A stretch of DNA of 64,000 nucleotides from Epichloe hybrida. Taxonomy: Eukaryota > Ascomycota > Sordariomycetes > Hypocreales > Clavicipitaceae. Shown in pieces: positions 1 through 12,290 of the stretch (position 1 is its first letter; each line of letters begins with the position of its first letter). The stretch lies in the NCBI GenBank assembly GCA_019022495.1, contig JAFEKR010000005.1, forward strand, positions 620,001 through 684,000, read 5' to 3'. The position numbers were made by a program, and so were the translations under genes. The notes under the pieces were generated by a model. That model was not told the origin of the DNA and made no database searches. It was given only the letters and a program-made list of their open reading frames with translations.

Positions 1-533
1 AACTATCATCGACTTCAATCATACGGGATTTATTACCTGCGCAGGACCTTGGTGAATCCAATAGTTACGCTAATAATCTTTGCTCTAAAGCCTAGATAAA
101 AGGTTTTTAAAGTAGTTTATAACTACAGAGATATAAATAGTAAAACAATTAAACTAGGTTATCTATGTCATAACATAGAAGCTAATCTAGATTCTATCCA
201 TTATGGTTGCTCTTAGATTTTATCACAGACTAATGCTTTAAATGGATTTTAGGCCATTAGTATCTATTTACCTAATGAACATAAATTAGCTTTTACTAGG
301 CTAAATAGAATATATTATTATAATAATATAGTATAAGAATTTAAGGGCTTACTGGTAACTTACGCTAGATTTAGGGACCTAACTTTCAGACACCTTTTTT
401 TCTAGAATAGTACTAAGAGCGAATTAATTCTAGGATATATAGAAGATTTATATACTTCCTTTTCTATCTATATTAATAATTATTACTTAGGCTTAGAAAC
501 ATAGGAAGACTATTTTGATTTCCTCTAGAAAAG
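1..533 (+). mobile_element. Outer Ty3/Gypsy element, left part (interrupted pol, reverse transcriptase region)
   Basis: This RIP-mutated stretch, read on the plus strand with stops, ends in a peptide resembling SIYINNYYLGLETQEDYF. I read this as the degraded Gypsy reverse transcriptase region around the YxDD box (here YINN), just before the thumb. Frame and content appear to resume after the nested element at 14516, where an RNase H and integrase follow. The 5' LTR and gag lie outside the window. There are many in-frame TAA/TAG codons, so it is not functional. The assignment to Gypsy rests mainly on the right half. The first 300 bases are too degraded to place. Confidence 0.55.
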
Positions 534-1553
534 TGTGAGGCCCCACTCACAACACAGGTGCACCCTGCTAGCGCACTACGCTGTAGGGCTAGGTTTACGT
601 AACACTAGTAAGCCACTAGCTATAAGTTAGCGACTTACACGTATAACACACTTAGACCTAGTAAGCTTTAGTTAATATTGTTAAAAATAAGACCTATTTT
701 TAGCCCTTTTCTAGTTAAAGAACCTTCTTATTACTAGCTTGCTTTGCAAGTCTGACAGCTGCACTGCAGCTGTTAACGGTCGCGAGGGCAGCTATCAATG
801 GCTGCGTCGCAGCTGTCAACAGCTGCGACCGACCGTGTGGATAACTAATTAGTCAATTGCGTTGTGGCTGCAAGTGTGGCCATAACCACGCCACTAGTAA
901 TTAGGTAAGCTAGGGTGACGTAAGCTAGGGTGACGTAAGCAGGTTACCCTACACATAACTTACCCTATAGCTATCTTTAACAGCGATTTTCTCTTTATTT
1001 AGAGGTCGTACAAAAGTTTCACATATAGCAAATTAAAGCTTGAAGATAGGGCTTTCTCTTTATGCAAGGTTATTTTTTAGACCAAAAGTTAGTGCATACG
1101 GGTTGCTAGCTAGTATAGTGGTGAGTTAATTTTTTGATTTTTACATACAAATGAATTTTGCGGAAAATCAAAAGTGGCCCGTAAGACCCCGTTAGCGGCC
1201 CGGATCCACCAATATAGTTAGTAAGTCTATAAGAGGAAGAAGATCTTTTCAACTAGCTAGATAGCTAGTCCTCTTAACTAACAACAGCCGCATTGCCCGT
1301 ACAACGTATCTAAAATCAATTCTATTGCTCTATAAGATATTATAAAAGTAATCTAAATTAAATTCTATTAGTTAATAACTGCCATAACCTTCCGTTGCGT
1401 TGCGTTAATTGATTCAACGTTGCGGCCCTATCGGTCCCCGACCGTAGAGCTTGCACCTGTACAGCTGTTGCTAGCTGGCAACTAGCTCCCTACATTTCAA
1501 TAAATATATAAACACCCCTATACCTCTTACCTAGCTATCCCTTTATTCTTATA
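534..1553 (+). repeat. 5' LTR of the chromovirus, split by a solo-LTR insertion
   Basis: Positions 534-678 and 1508-1553 align with the right LTR at 14320-14510, with mainly C/T and G/A differences. For example TGTGAGGCCCCACTCAC on the left is TATAAGGCCTTACTTAT on the right, so the left outer end is the less mutated. Subtracting the 824-bp insertion and its 5-bp duplication leaves 191 bp, equal to the right LTR. Confidence 0.85.
679..1502. mobile_element. Solo LTR (824 bp) inserted in the chromovirus 5' LTR
   Basis: The segment begins TGTTAAAAATAAG and ends CATTTCAATA, a TGTT...AACA type terminus with one RIP change. It is flanked by a perfect AATAT duplication (674-678 and 1503-1507). The uninterrupted right LTR shows the empty site (AATATACGAACG), so the boundaries are certain to the base. 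No coding region is visible. It has patches of near-normal GC, including a cluster of CAGCTG motifs (about 757-830) and a tandem copy of GTAAGCTAGGGTGAC (about 903-935). A solo LTR is the simplest reading. A non-autonomous LTR element (TRIM-like) is the alternative. Confidence 0.7.
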
Positions 1554-4500
1554 ATTCTAAAGCTTCTCTTACTAGCTACCTAAGAGTAATATAAGAGAGA
1601 GAATAACCTAATTTACTAGAACTATACTATATATTACTTAGGATTAGCTAGATAATAGTAATACTATAGCTAGGGATATACTATATTCTATAACCTTATT
1701 TAAAGCTATACCCTTTACTATAGTAGTAGAAAAGGTAGTAGTTAAGGAGTAAATTACCTAGCTTAAGTAACTTAAGGAACTATAGGATTAAGAAAAGAAG
1801 CTTACTAACTTAATATAATCTTATAGAGAACTAGTAAAAAGGGGCTAAAAGGATAGTTTATTCTTAAGCCTTAGTAGCTAAGAAGTTAAGGTCTAAAATA
1901 TTATAAAACTCTAATACCTTATAAACCTATAAAAGCATAAAATATAGCTTAATAACCTTAACTATACCTTTAAAAGGGTAAAGAAGAAGTATTACTAGAA
2001 TAACTAAAAGATTCTCTTTATACTTAACTATATATATATAAACTATTAGGCTAAATAGGACTAATATATTAAAGAATAACTAGCTAATAGTTAGGATTAT
2101 CCTAAGGATAACTAGGATAAGTTCTAAGACTAGACCCTTATATTACTTAAAGACTTTATAAGTTATAATATATAAATAGCTATGTAGCTAGAAAACATAA
2201 AGTAAAAGGAGGGCTAGAGTCTTATTAAGTTTAGCATTTACTTAGATTCACTAGAGAAACACCTAGAATATACTCTAGAAAAGACCTATACTCTTATATT
2301 CTTTATAAAATTACTTCCTAACTTATAAGATTACATTAACTTACATATAAATATCACTAGTCTAATATAAGAAGATATTATATAACTTACCTAGTAATTC
2401 TAGGAGGTAATATTAAAGAATAAGTAAAAGCTAAATAATTTAGAAAAGAAGAGGCTATATAAGGTAGCTTAACACTAAAGATATAACTCCTTATAAGGGT
2501 ATTAGCTAAATAGGGACTAAAGAGATAAGGATAAGGATAAGGAAAAGACCCTAGCTACTTACCTAAATAATAATAGACTATAAGGAAGAAAATAGTACTA
2601 TAACTATAGTAATATAGAGTATTTCTTCTATAATTATAATAAGCTAAGGAAAGACTAATAAGAAGGTTAGGAAAACTCCTAGAGGTAAAAGTAAAAGCCC
2701 TTACCTTTACCTTAGACACTAGGGTACTAGTAGGATACTAATTTTACACACTAGTTACTATTTACAGGTATAAAAACATTAAAATAGTAGCGGATCTTAA
2801 TAGTTATACTAAGATTAATATTATAAGTGCCTAATTTACATAGACTTATAAGCTTAATTAGGCTAAGGCTATAATACCTATCTTAAAGGCAGTAGGGGCT
2901 CTAATAGTTCCCTAATATAGTATTTATAAGGTGCTTATTTTAATTAAAGATTTATAGGGTAAAGAGAAAGACCTTAAGTTACTATATATAGCTATTAATA
3001 GGGACCTAAGAGTAGAGGGAAGCCCTATATTAATTAGAATACATATACTTATAGAAGAATATATATATCTTTACTTATACTTATAAGAATAGTAGTTTAA
3101 AAAGAGAAAGGTAGCCTTTTTACTACTAACTCCCTATAAGTTTACAAAGGTAATATATAATAAGATAATTATATATGCTATTATAGGTATAATAAAAGAT
3201 AAGTTTATCTCTCTTAAAGATAAAGAGGAGGTAAAAGCATATAGAACTATTAAAGATATCCTAGAGGAATTATGTAAATTTAAAGATATATTTATATTAG
3301 ATAAGGTAGGGAGCCTCCTATTAAAGAAGTTAACTAATTATGTAATTAATCTTATACTAGGAGCTATACCCCTATATAGACTAATCTATTCTCTCTCCTA
3401 AAGTAAGCTTAGAGAGCTCTAGGAATATATTAATAATAACCTAAAGAAAGGCTAGATAAGACCCTTAAAAAGTCTAATAGGCATGCCTATTCTATTTATA
3501 CTAAAGAAGGATAGAATGCTCTAGCTATGTATTAACTATTAAGGGCTTAATAAGGTAATATAAAAGAATTACTACGCTCTCCCCCTAATTTTAGAGATTC
3601 CTAATTAATGCTAAGGGGCCTGTTTCTTTTCTAAGATTAATATTAAGAATATATACTACTAAATTTGTATTAAAGAGGGTAATAAGTAGAAGATAGCTTT
3701 TTATATATATTATAAGTACTATAAGTACTTTATAATGCCTTTTAGGTTAATAAATACCCTAGCTACTTTCTAGAGTTATATCTATAAGGCGCTATATAGG
3801 CTAGTTAACACTATTTATATAGTATATTTAAATAATATCTTAATTTTCTCTAAGATAAAGGAGAAGCACACTAAATATATTAAGTAAGTTCTTAAACATA
3901 TAAGGTTAGTAAAGTTATACGTAAAACCCTCTAAGTACTCTTTCTATAAAGAATTAGTAAAATTCCTAGGATTTATTCTCTTTATTAATAGAATATTAAT
4001 AGATACTCGCTAGGTTAATATAATTAAAGAATAGAAGGAGCTAATAAGTTTTAAGAATATATAGTTATTCCTTAGGTTTTATAACTTCTATTAATAGTTT
4101 ATCTATAAATACTCTAGGATTATAGTACCTCTTTATATGCTAATAAAGGGTAGTTAAAATAGTATCTAGACTAGGAGGTTTATATTTAAAGAAAAGGAGT
4201 GGTTAGCGTTTAATTAGCTAAAAGATACCTTTTAGTAAGCGCCTTTACTCTAATATTATAACCTAAGTTAAGTAGTGTATATTAAGATAAATACCTTAAT
4301 TTTTATAATAGTAGGAATCCTATCTTAGTAGGATAATAAGGGCTATTAGTATCTAGTAGCCTTTTAGTTAAGGAAGTTTATAGACACTAAATATAACTAT
4401 AGCATAAGTAATTAAGAGTTACTTACTATAGTAAAGTTATTTAAACACTAGTAATATTATATTAAAGGCGTAGAGATACCTATAAAGGTCTTATTAGACT

Positions 4501-6500
4501 ATTATAACCTATAGACCTTTATAAGGTAATAGAAGCTAAATAGAAGATAGGTATAATAGTATATATTCCTTTGCCCTTTCTATTTTATTATTAAGTATAG
4601 ACTAGGGAAGAGTAACCCTATGAACATACTATTAAGAAAGTCTAATTATAAGGGTAAACCTATATTAAATAGGGCGCTCTTACTAAAGCTTTAAAGGAAA
4701 ATAGTAAATATCTTTATAGTAAAAAAAGAAGTACTAATATATTAAAGAAGTTATAGTATAACACTAGTCTTAGAACTTACTAAGGCAAGAGTAGCCTAGG
4801 TGGAAGGCTAGTTAGCTACTGTAAATCTAGTAATAGGTTAGCTAAATAAGGGTAATTTTAAGGAGAAGGTAGTATGTGTTTAAGATATTAGTATAGTATA
4901 AGTAATTTAGGGGGCTATTATATTACTAAATCCCTACTAATCTGTAGTAAATAAACCATTAGTGTAACTACTATAGAAGGTATAGGACTAAGATCTAGAT
5001 TTATAAAAGCACGGAGGTAAGGTTAACTCCTAAGTAAAAGGGAGGGGAAAAGCTAGTCTATAGTTATATAGTATAAGGGGCCTCCTAATATATAAAGACT
5101 AGGTAGTTATTCTATAGGAGCCTATCTTATAATAGAAGCTTCTATAGCTATACTATAATAATCTATTAGTAGGTTACTTTAGGACTAAATATACTCTTAA
5201 ACTACTAAAATATTACTATTAGTAGCTAGTAATAAGTAAAGCTATTTTAGACTATATATCTAGCTACGGAGTATGCTAGCGTGTAGTAGCTAGGAGGCAC
5301 TGCCTATATAGAAGCCTTAAATTACTACTAATACTAAGGCAACCATAAGCAAAGATCTTAATAGATTTTATTATAGGATTACTACTAGTATAGCTAGGTG
5401 ACTAAGAAACTAATATAATCCTAGTAATTATAGACTAATTCACTAAGTACTCTGTCTTTCTTCCTATATAGACTATAATTAACATAGCTAAATTAGTAAA
5501 GCTATTCCATAAGGAGATTAAGCTTTAATTTAGGGCACTAGAGGGCATTATATCTAATAGAGGATTAGTGTTTACAAGCAAATTCTAGTTAGATATATAT
5601 TACCTATTATATGTAAAGCGTAGGCTTTTAATAGCGTTTTACCCCTAAACTAATAGGTAAATAGAGAGAATAAACTAAGTGCTTAAATATTACTTATAAT
5701 ACTTTATTAAAGAAAACTAATAGCTATAGCTAAAGCTACTCCTAATAGCTTAATTTATATGTAATAATACTATTAATAGGATAATAAGTTACTCCCCTAA
5801 CTATACTCTTATAGGCTATTTACCTAAGTTTTATCTAGCTCTTAAGGGTAAGAGTAGGGAGAGGGAGGTCCTAGAAGCCTATATATATGTATAAAAGCTA
5901 TATAAGGTTAGGGAAAAACTAGCATATAACTAGGTAAAAACCACTAAAGCATAGGCAAAGTATTATAACTAATAACACTAGCTATTAACCTTAAAAAGAG
6001 GAGACTTAGTACTACTATTAGCAAAGAATATTAGACTTAAGGATATAAAATAGAAGCTAACCCCTAGATTTATTAGGCTATTTTAGATACTTAATGCTAT
6101 AGGTAAATAAGCATACTAACTAGCGCTACCTAATAAGTATAGTTAACTATATAATATATTCTATATTAGTCTATTAAAGCTATAGAATTACTAGAAAGAT
6201 ACTATAGATAAAGAAATACTAATACTAGACCTTAAAGATAAAGATAATAAATTTAAAGTTAAAGAAGTTAAGAATTATAGGAAGACTTATAAAGGTAATA
6301 AATACCTAGTAAAATAGAAGGGTTAGCTAAGCAAATATAATTAATAAGTAGTAGTAGAAGATATAGAAGGCGCTTAACGCGTAATTTAGGCCTTCTATTA
6401 AAGTAAAATAAGGAGGAAGTATAGTAAGTTATAAGCGAATTATAAGCACTAAGGAATAATATCACTATAGGAAAGGCTTAATATTATTAGTTACCTAAAA
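1554..6500 (+). pseudogene. RIP-broken gag-pol of the chromovirus (RT, RNase H, integrase, chromodomain)
   Basis: Read on the plus strand through many TAA/TAG codons, the domain order is gag (about 1560-2750, little conserved), reverse transcriptase, RNase H, integrase and chromodomain. RT covers about 3330-4020, with peptides such as INLILGAIPLYRLIYSLS, GMPILFILKKDRM and KPSKYSFYKELVKFLGFI. These match the Gypsy pattern of LEPGA..P, P..FV.KKDG and the connection region. RNase H follows at about 4200-4560. The integrase core lies at about 5340-5700 (IDFIIGLLLV...NIILVIID.FTKY). A chromodomain lies at about 6240-6410 (YLVK.KG.LSKYN then DIEGA.RVI.AFY). Domain order RT-RH-IN-chromodomain defines Ty3/Gypsy chromoviruses. 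No intact ORF remains. Confidence 0.8.
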
Positions 6501-7499
6501 ATTCTACCTAGAGGCCTATATTACATTATAAAAAAACAAAGGAAATAGCGCCTAAAGCGCAGGTAAAGTAACTAGAAAACCCTTTATTATAGCCCCTAGA
6601 TAGGAGATAACCTTACTATTAATAAACCTATACTTTACCTTATTCTTATTAGCCTAAATTACCTCCTCTATAGCATAGAAGAAGTAGTACACTACTATAG
6701 CCTAGGTAATATAGCCTAGATTTAATAAATAGAGCTAAAGAACTATATGTGCTTCTTACATAGCTATAGTATTCTCTAGGTTCTCCTATTAAAATATTAG
6801 TAAAGCCCTAGTAAATAAATAATAAAAAGCTAAGGGTAAACTAGAAAAGGGGGGAATAGGGCCGTAGCCACTAAGGTAACTTATAACTACTACTAAGAAA
6901 CTAGATAGCTTTAGTAAGAAATAGAGGTAGCTTATATAGAAAGGTTAGTAAATAATAAGCAATTAGGTTAGGATTTAATAGACTTAATATGCCTTTATAG
7001 CACTAGTTAACCTAAAGGTAATATAGTATAAGGTATTTATATAGTTAAATCCTATAACTAAATTAAGGATACACTTAGTAAAGCTATAGCAAGTCTCCTC
7101 TAAAAAAACACTAATACCCTCTTTATTTAGGGTAGAAATAGTAGCGCCTATAAGGGCCTATACCTACTTATAAATAACTATTAGGTTAGAAAAGTTACTA
7201 GCTATTATTACTATAGCCTAGTATAGAAAAGTTAGTAAGTTAGAAGTATATAGTAATAGAATACTAAGTAACTTACTATCTTATAGGTATTACTATGCTT
7301 ATTATATTATTTATATATAAGTAAATAAAAAACCTTCGCACAAACTTCCGCACCGCTCTAAAGGTCCGGAATTGCCTCTAAAATACAAACCACATTAATA
7401 TTTAAATTCCTTACCTCTATTTACCCCCCCCTATAATATCACATCGCAATAGAGCTAGTAATAGAAGTGCGAACGTGCTAATAGTAATTAACTTAGGAG
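6501..7499. other. Unassigned RIP-mutated DNA between chromovirus pol and the LINE
   Basis: This is about 1 kb of AT-rich sequence with no recognisable domain on either strand. A short less-mutated patch at about 7331-7480 (ACCTTCGCACAAACTTCCGC, followed further on by a run of C) may mark the LINE 5' end or the edge of another insertion. No target duplication could be found by eye. Confidence 0.4.
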
Positions 7500-10400
7500 A
7501 AAGGGGGCTAGTATAGAGCTACTATTACCTAAATATAAGAATAAGATAGTTTAACGTTTAGAGCAGCGAGAATAACCCTATAATAGACTAAAACTAATTT
7601 AAATATCTAGATAATATAAAATACTATAATAAAATCACAAGCCTTATCCCTAGTAATAAAGTTACTTAGGTATAGTATATTACTAAAGCTATTACTAGAT
7701 AGGTAGCAGACCACGCCTAAGCTAAAGCAAAGGTAATAAACCATAATAATAGTAATATTTATATTACTAAAGAAGCCCTTAAATAAGCCCTTAAAGAGGC
7801 TATTAAAGAAGGAGCTAAAGGAAGTAACACTCTAACCTAGGTAAGTATTACTACTAGCCTAGCTCCTAAATAAATAAATAGCTTACCTCCCCCCCTCTAG
7901 ATCCCTAGTAGATAGGACTAAGAGGTACTTATTAAAGGGAACACTATCTAGGAATTACTCTAGTCTAGGGGCACGGAAGATATAGTAATAGTAGTAAACA
8001 AAGCTATAGGCTAGACTATAGTAGTAGTAGCTAGAAGACTCCCTAGTAGGGATATAATTATTACCTTTAAAGGAAACGCTACCTAACACAGAGAAAACTA
8101 AAAATAGATTACTAAAGTATTTAGGCTAGAGGTAACCCTTTACTATTACGTACTTAGCGTTATTATTAAAGGATTCCTAACTAAACATACCTCTCTTAAG
8201 AACCTAGTAATAGAAATTAGAAAGGCTAATAAGGTAAATATAGTAAAGGTAATAGTAAGATAACCCTAGGGTAAAGGCGCTTAAAGAACTACTTTAATAC
8301 TAGGCTTAGCTAAAGTAAAAGATGCTAATAAGATATGCTAAGATAGCATAGTCTTTAAAGCAAAGCTTTTCTAAACTAAACTATATAATAAGACCCTATA
8401 ACCCTAATAGTGCTATAATTACTTCTAAACTAGCTATATAGCTAAGTTCTATAAGGTAACACTAAGGTATAGCAGGTGTAAAGCTAGCTATTATGAGGAT
8501 AGAGAGTCCTCTTACCTAGTAAAAGATAAATAAGTAAAGGAGAACTATATCCTATGCTCTAGACTATACCTAGCCTAGTTAAGGGACTATCCTGTCCTAA
8601 AAGAGAAGTAAAACACTGCTAGAGTAAGATATCTTAAATAGCCCTCCCGCTTTACTACCTGCTCCCTAAGTAAAGGCTTAACTACACCCTATAAGAGACC
8701 TAGCACTATAGTAAAACCTATTATTATAGTAAGTAGAAAGAGAGAATGCCTTATAAATACGGAATAAAGCGCTAAATAACTAAGATTAGGAAGTATTAGA
8801 TAGTACATAAAGTAACTTAGAGCTAGAATAAAGCTAGCACAAGATAGCAGTAACTAATAACCCCCCTAATTAATATAATAATATTATAAGTCCTTTTCTA
8901 GAATATAAATAAGAAGAATAAACTAGTATATATAGCACTCTATTACTAGACTAACATAGACATGATTATGATCTAAGAATAGGAACACATAAGAAACCCA
9001 TAGCCCCTAGCACTAGGCCTTGCCTAGTTCTAACTTATATATTATAATAGATATAACATAGTATATATAAATAAGAAACATAGAGTAAGGTTATGGTTAG
9101 CCTAGGGAGGGACTAACTAGTTACTAGTAAAGCTATAAGGAGTTAATATTTACTCCCTTTACTTAGAGGGATATAGTAATAACTATAATACCCCTATTTG
9201 CATAATTAACCTAAAGGAGCCCTATAACTAAAGTATATTTATAAGTAACTTTAACTAAAAGCACCCCCTCTAGGATAAGCTAGATAGGAAAACTAATAGA
9301 GCAGACAAACTACTAGAGTTTATAGACTAGTAAAGGCTTAGACTTATTACACCCTAGGGTAAGCCTATAAGATAATATAAAGATAATAAAGATAGTACTA
9401 TTAATCTAGTATAGGCTACGCTAGACATTAGAGTTCACTATAAAGGCACTAAAGACATCCCTAGATTTAACTATATCCTATAACTAATTAGCATCTTTAA
9501 TAAATAGCAGGAAGCTATCCCCTAGGTCCTTAGATATATATAAGAAGCTATAAACTAACCACACGTAAAGGCAGAGGCTATAATTAGACTCTAGCCTAAG
9601 AACACGCTAAACCTATGTAATAAAGAGGGAATAGATAACTATATAATATAGCTTATTATAAGCCTATAATGGATTTTAAATAAGGTAGTCCTAAAGAAGG
9701 CCTAGGGACTTCCTAGCCTAGAGGCATAGTAGTTAAGGAAAGCCTAAGAGTTAGTTAGTAAAGTAAGGTAAGCTAGGAGATAATAGAGATGCTAGAGGAC
9801 TAATATAAACTAGCAAGCCTATACTAAGGCAGATAAGGACTAAGAACGCATTATAAGGGAAGAGAAAAGAAACATATAAAGGGATATATTATAAAAGGCT
9901 AATACATAGGAAAAAGACAGAGGGGTCTAGAGGCTTAAGAGATAGGCCTAGCTTTAAAGCTAGGCCCCCCTAGAGCTCCCTAGACTCCCTAAGCTAGAAA
10001 GAAGCAAAAATAACCTTAACCTAGCTACTATATATAATAATAAGGCTAGCGTACTAGCATAAAGATTCTTCCCTAAGCTAACAGCGGACCTCTTATATAT
10101 ACTAGACCTCTCCTTCCTAGAGCTAGAAAACGCACTACTACTAGATAAAGAATAATTTAAGTAAGAGAAAATTAATAATATCCTAGTAAACATAGCTAGT
10201 TAGAAGGCACTAGGGGATAATAAACTCCTAGCGGGCCTTATTAAAGCCTATAATAACCTAGCTAAAGATACTATAGCTAGGCTCCTAAATATAGTCCTAG
10301 AAATAGAATACTTCCTAGCTTACTTCTAAACTATAAGGGTAGTAGTAATTAGGAAACCTAGTAAAACCACTAAGGAAATAAGGAGAGCTAATATATAAAG

Positions 10401-12290
10401 ACTAATCTTACTACTTAATATAGTAGGAAAGATTATAGAAGTAGTAATAGTAAAGTAACTTATAGCCTTTACTAAGGTAAAGGGGCTACTCCCTAAACTC
10501 TAGATAGGTAATAGGATAAATAAATTAATAGAAACTATAATAAGAGTCCTTATTAAATATATTAGGGAGGCCTAGGGTAGGGGCGGTATTACCTTACTAG
10601 CGTAAATAGATATATCTTTAGTGTTTAATAAAGTTAGCTACCTATACCTAATATACTTACTTATAAAGATAGGAGTCCTATAATAGCTAATAGTAGTAAT
10701 ATAAAGCTTCCTTATAGATAGAATAAGCTAGCTTAGCTTTAATAAAGGACTCTCTAGACTATTTATAATTAAGGCTAGCACCCTATAGGGTTTACCTCTC
10801 TTCCTAATTCTCTTTTTACTTTACTTAGTAAAGCTCTATATTTACCTCTAGGCTATTCTAGGTATAGTAGCTATAGGATTTATAAATAATATAAATATAG
10901 TAGCCTTTAGTAAGAATATAGTATAGACCTAGAGGAGACTAGAAGCTATATAGAAAATCTATAAGAAATAGGTAAAGTAAGTAGGAGTTAAGTTTAACCT
11001 AGCTAAAACTAAACTTATATACTTTAGTAAGTCCTATAAACCTCCCTAGGCTAGAGTCTAACTTAAAGCAAAGGAGATAGCGCCTATAGAATTATATAGA
11101 TTTCTAGGAGTATAGGTTAATAGAAAACTTAACTAAAGCGCCTATAGAAATATCCTTAAGGGTAAGTTAGCCTAGTAGTAGCTTATACTCTCTAAGCTAG
11201 TAGTATTAGCCTAGGGATATAGCTTTAGAGATACTAGACTTCTATATATATAGGTAGTCTAGCCTATTCTTACCTATAGAGTAAGCGCTTACTATACCCT
11301 TACTAAGAAGGGAGAAAAGCTAAGAGGAGTAGTAAAAAGCTTTATAGTAAATTAATTAGCTTACCTCTAGATTATTATAAGGGCGTTTAAGGCTATACCT
11401 ATTATATAACTAGAGGTTAAGACCTATATCCTCCCCCTTAACCTTTACCTAAATAAGATAAAGCAGAGGTTTAAAGATAGAATTGTTAATAGTAGGATAG
11501 TAAGGATAATTTAAGCTATAGCTAACTTAGTTATAATAGTACTATACTATAGAAGAAGACCCTTACTTATTAATAATAAGCTAGATATAGATATAAATAA
11601 GGAATAGAAGAAATGTTAGGAGGACTAGTATAATAAGGAGAGGCTAGCCTAGAGTAAATACATTAGAGAACTAACTAAAGACTAACTACCCTCCTATAAC
11701 CTAAAGGAAATCTAGGAATTTCACACTAATATAGATAAGTATATCTCTTTAATAATCATCTAACTACACATAGGAAAGATAGGCCTAAATAAGTTCCTGT
11801 TCTAAAGAAAGGTTCCTAGGGTGGTTTTACCTTTATATAGCTGTGGTTAAGCTATAGAAGACTAATACTACATACTAGTTAATTATAGCAAATATAACTA
11901 TAGGTAACCTTAGTAGTAATAGCCTGCTAACGCATAGGAGGCGAGGCTAGCCCTAAACAAACCTTAAAAAGCAAAATATTTAGCTAAATAGTTCCTTAGC
12001 ATAAGATAACTCTAATATTACTTATTAGCATAGGAGCTAGCTATAAGATAGCTTAGAATACCTCTAGACCTAGGCTAACTTTGTTAACAGATAGAAAACC
12101 TCCTAATTACAAATCTAGTATAAGGGACGGAATAGATAGTGTAGGTATAGAGGTAGGCTAGGGGAGAGACTAATTTTATAATTTATAATTATAATAAAGA
12201 ATATTTAGGTCTAGAACTATTATTAGATTAATTTTAACTATAAACTCTAGGTATTATAAGTCCTACTAGCCTACTACTACCCCTACTCTA
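7500..12290 (+). mobile_element. Tad-like LINE (non-LTR retrotransposon), RIP-broken
   Basis: Two ORF relics are readable on the plus strand through stops. ORF1 (about 7900-8760) ends in a gag-like zinc-knuckle region (CYNYF.TSYIAKFYK then YSRCKASYYEDRE, about 8410-8515). ORF2 has an apurinic/apyrimidinic-type endonuclease (about 8880-9530; SNFN.KHPL.DKLDRKTNRA, LRLITP.GKPIR, DSTINLV.ATLDIR). It also has a LINE reverse transcriptase (about 10370-11110; IDISLVFNKVSYLYLIYLL, then AIGFINNINIVAFSKNI, the degraded FVDD box). A possible C-terminal cysteine region lies near 11830-11890. This order is that of the Tad1/I-like fungal LINEs. Exact ends are not resolved. It lies inside the chromovirus and so inserted after it. 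Confidence 0.75.

Noticed and set aside
6268..6465. 65-codon minus-strand ORF in the chromovirus
   Set aside because: Antisense to the chromodomain relic. RIP removes stops on one strand and frame by chance in AT-rich DNA.
9960..10193. 77-codon minus-strand ORF rich in Ser and Leu
   Set aside because: Antisense to LINE ORF2, low complexity, no domain.
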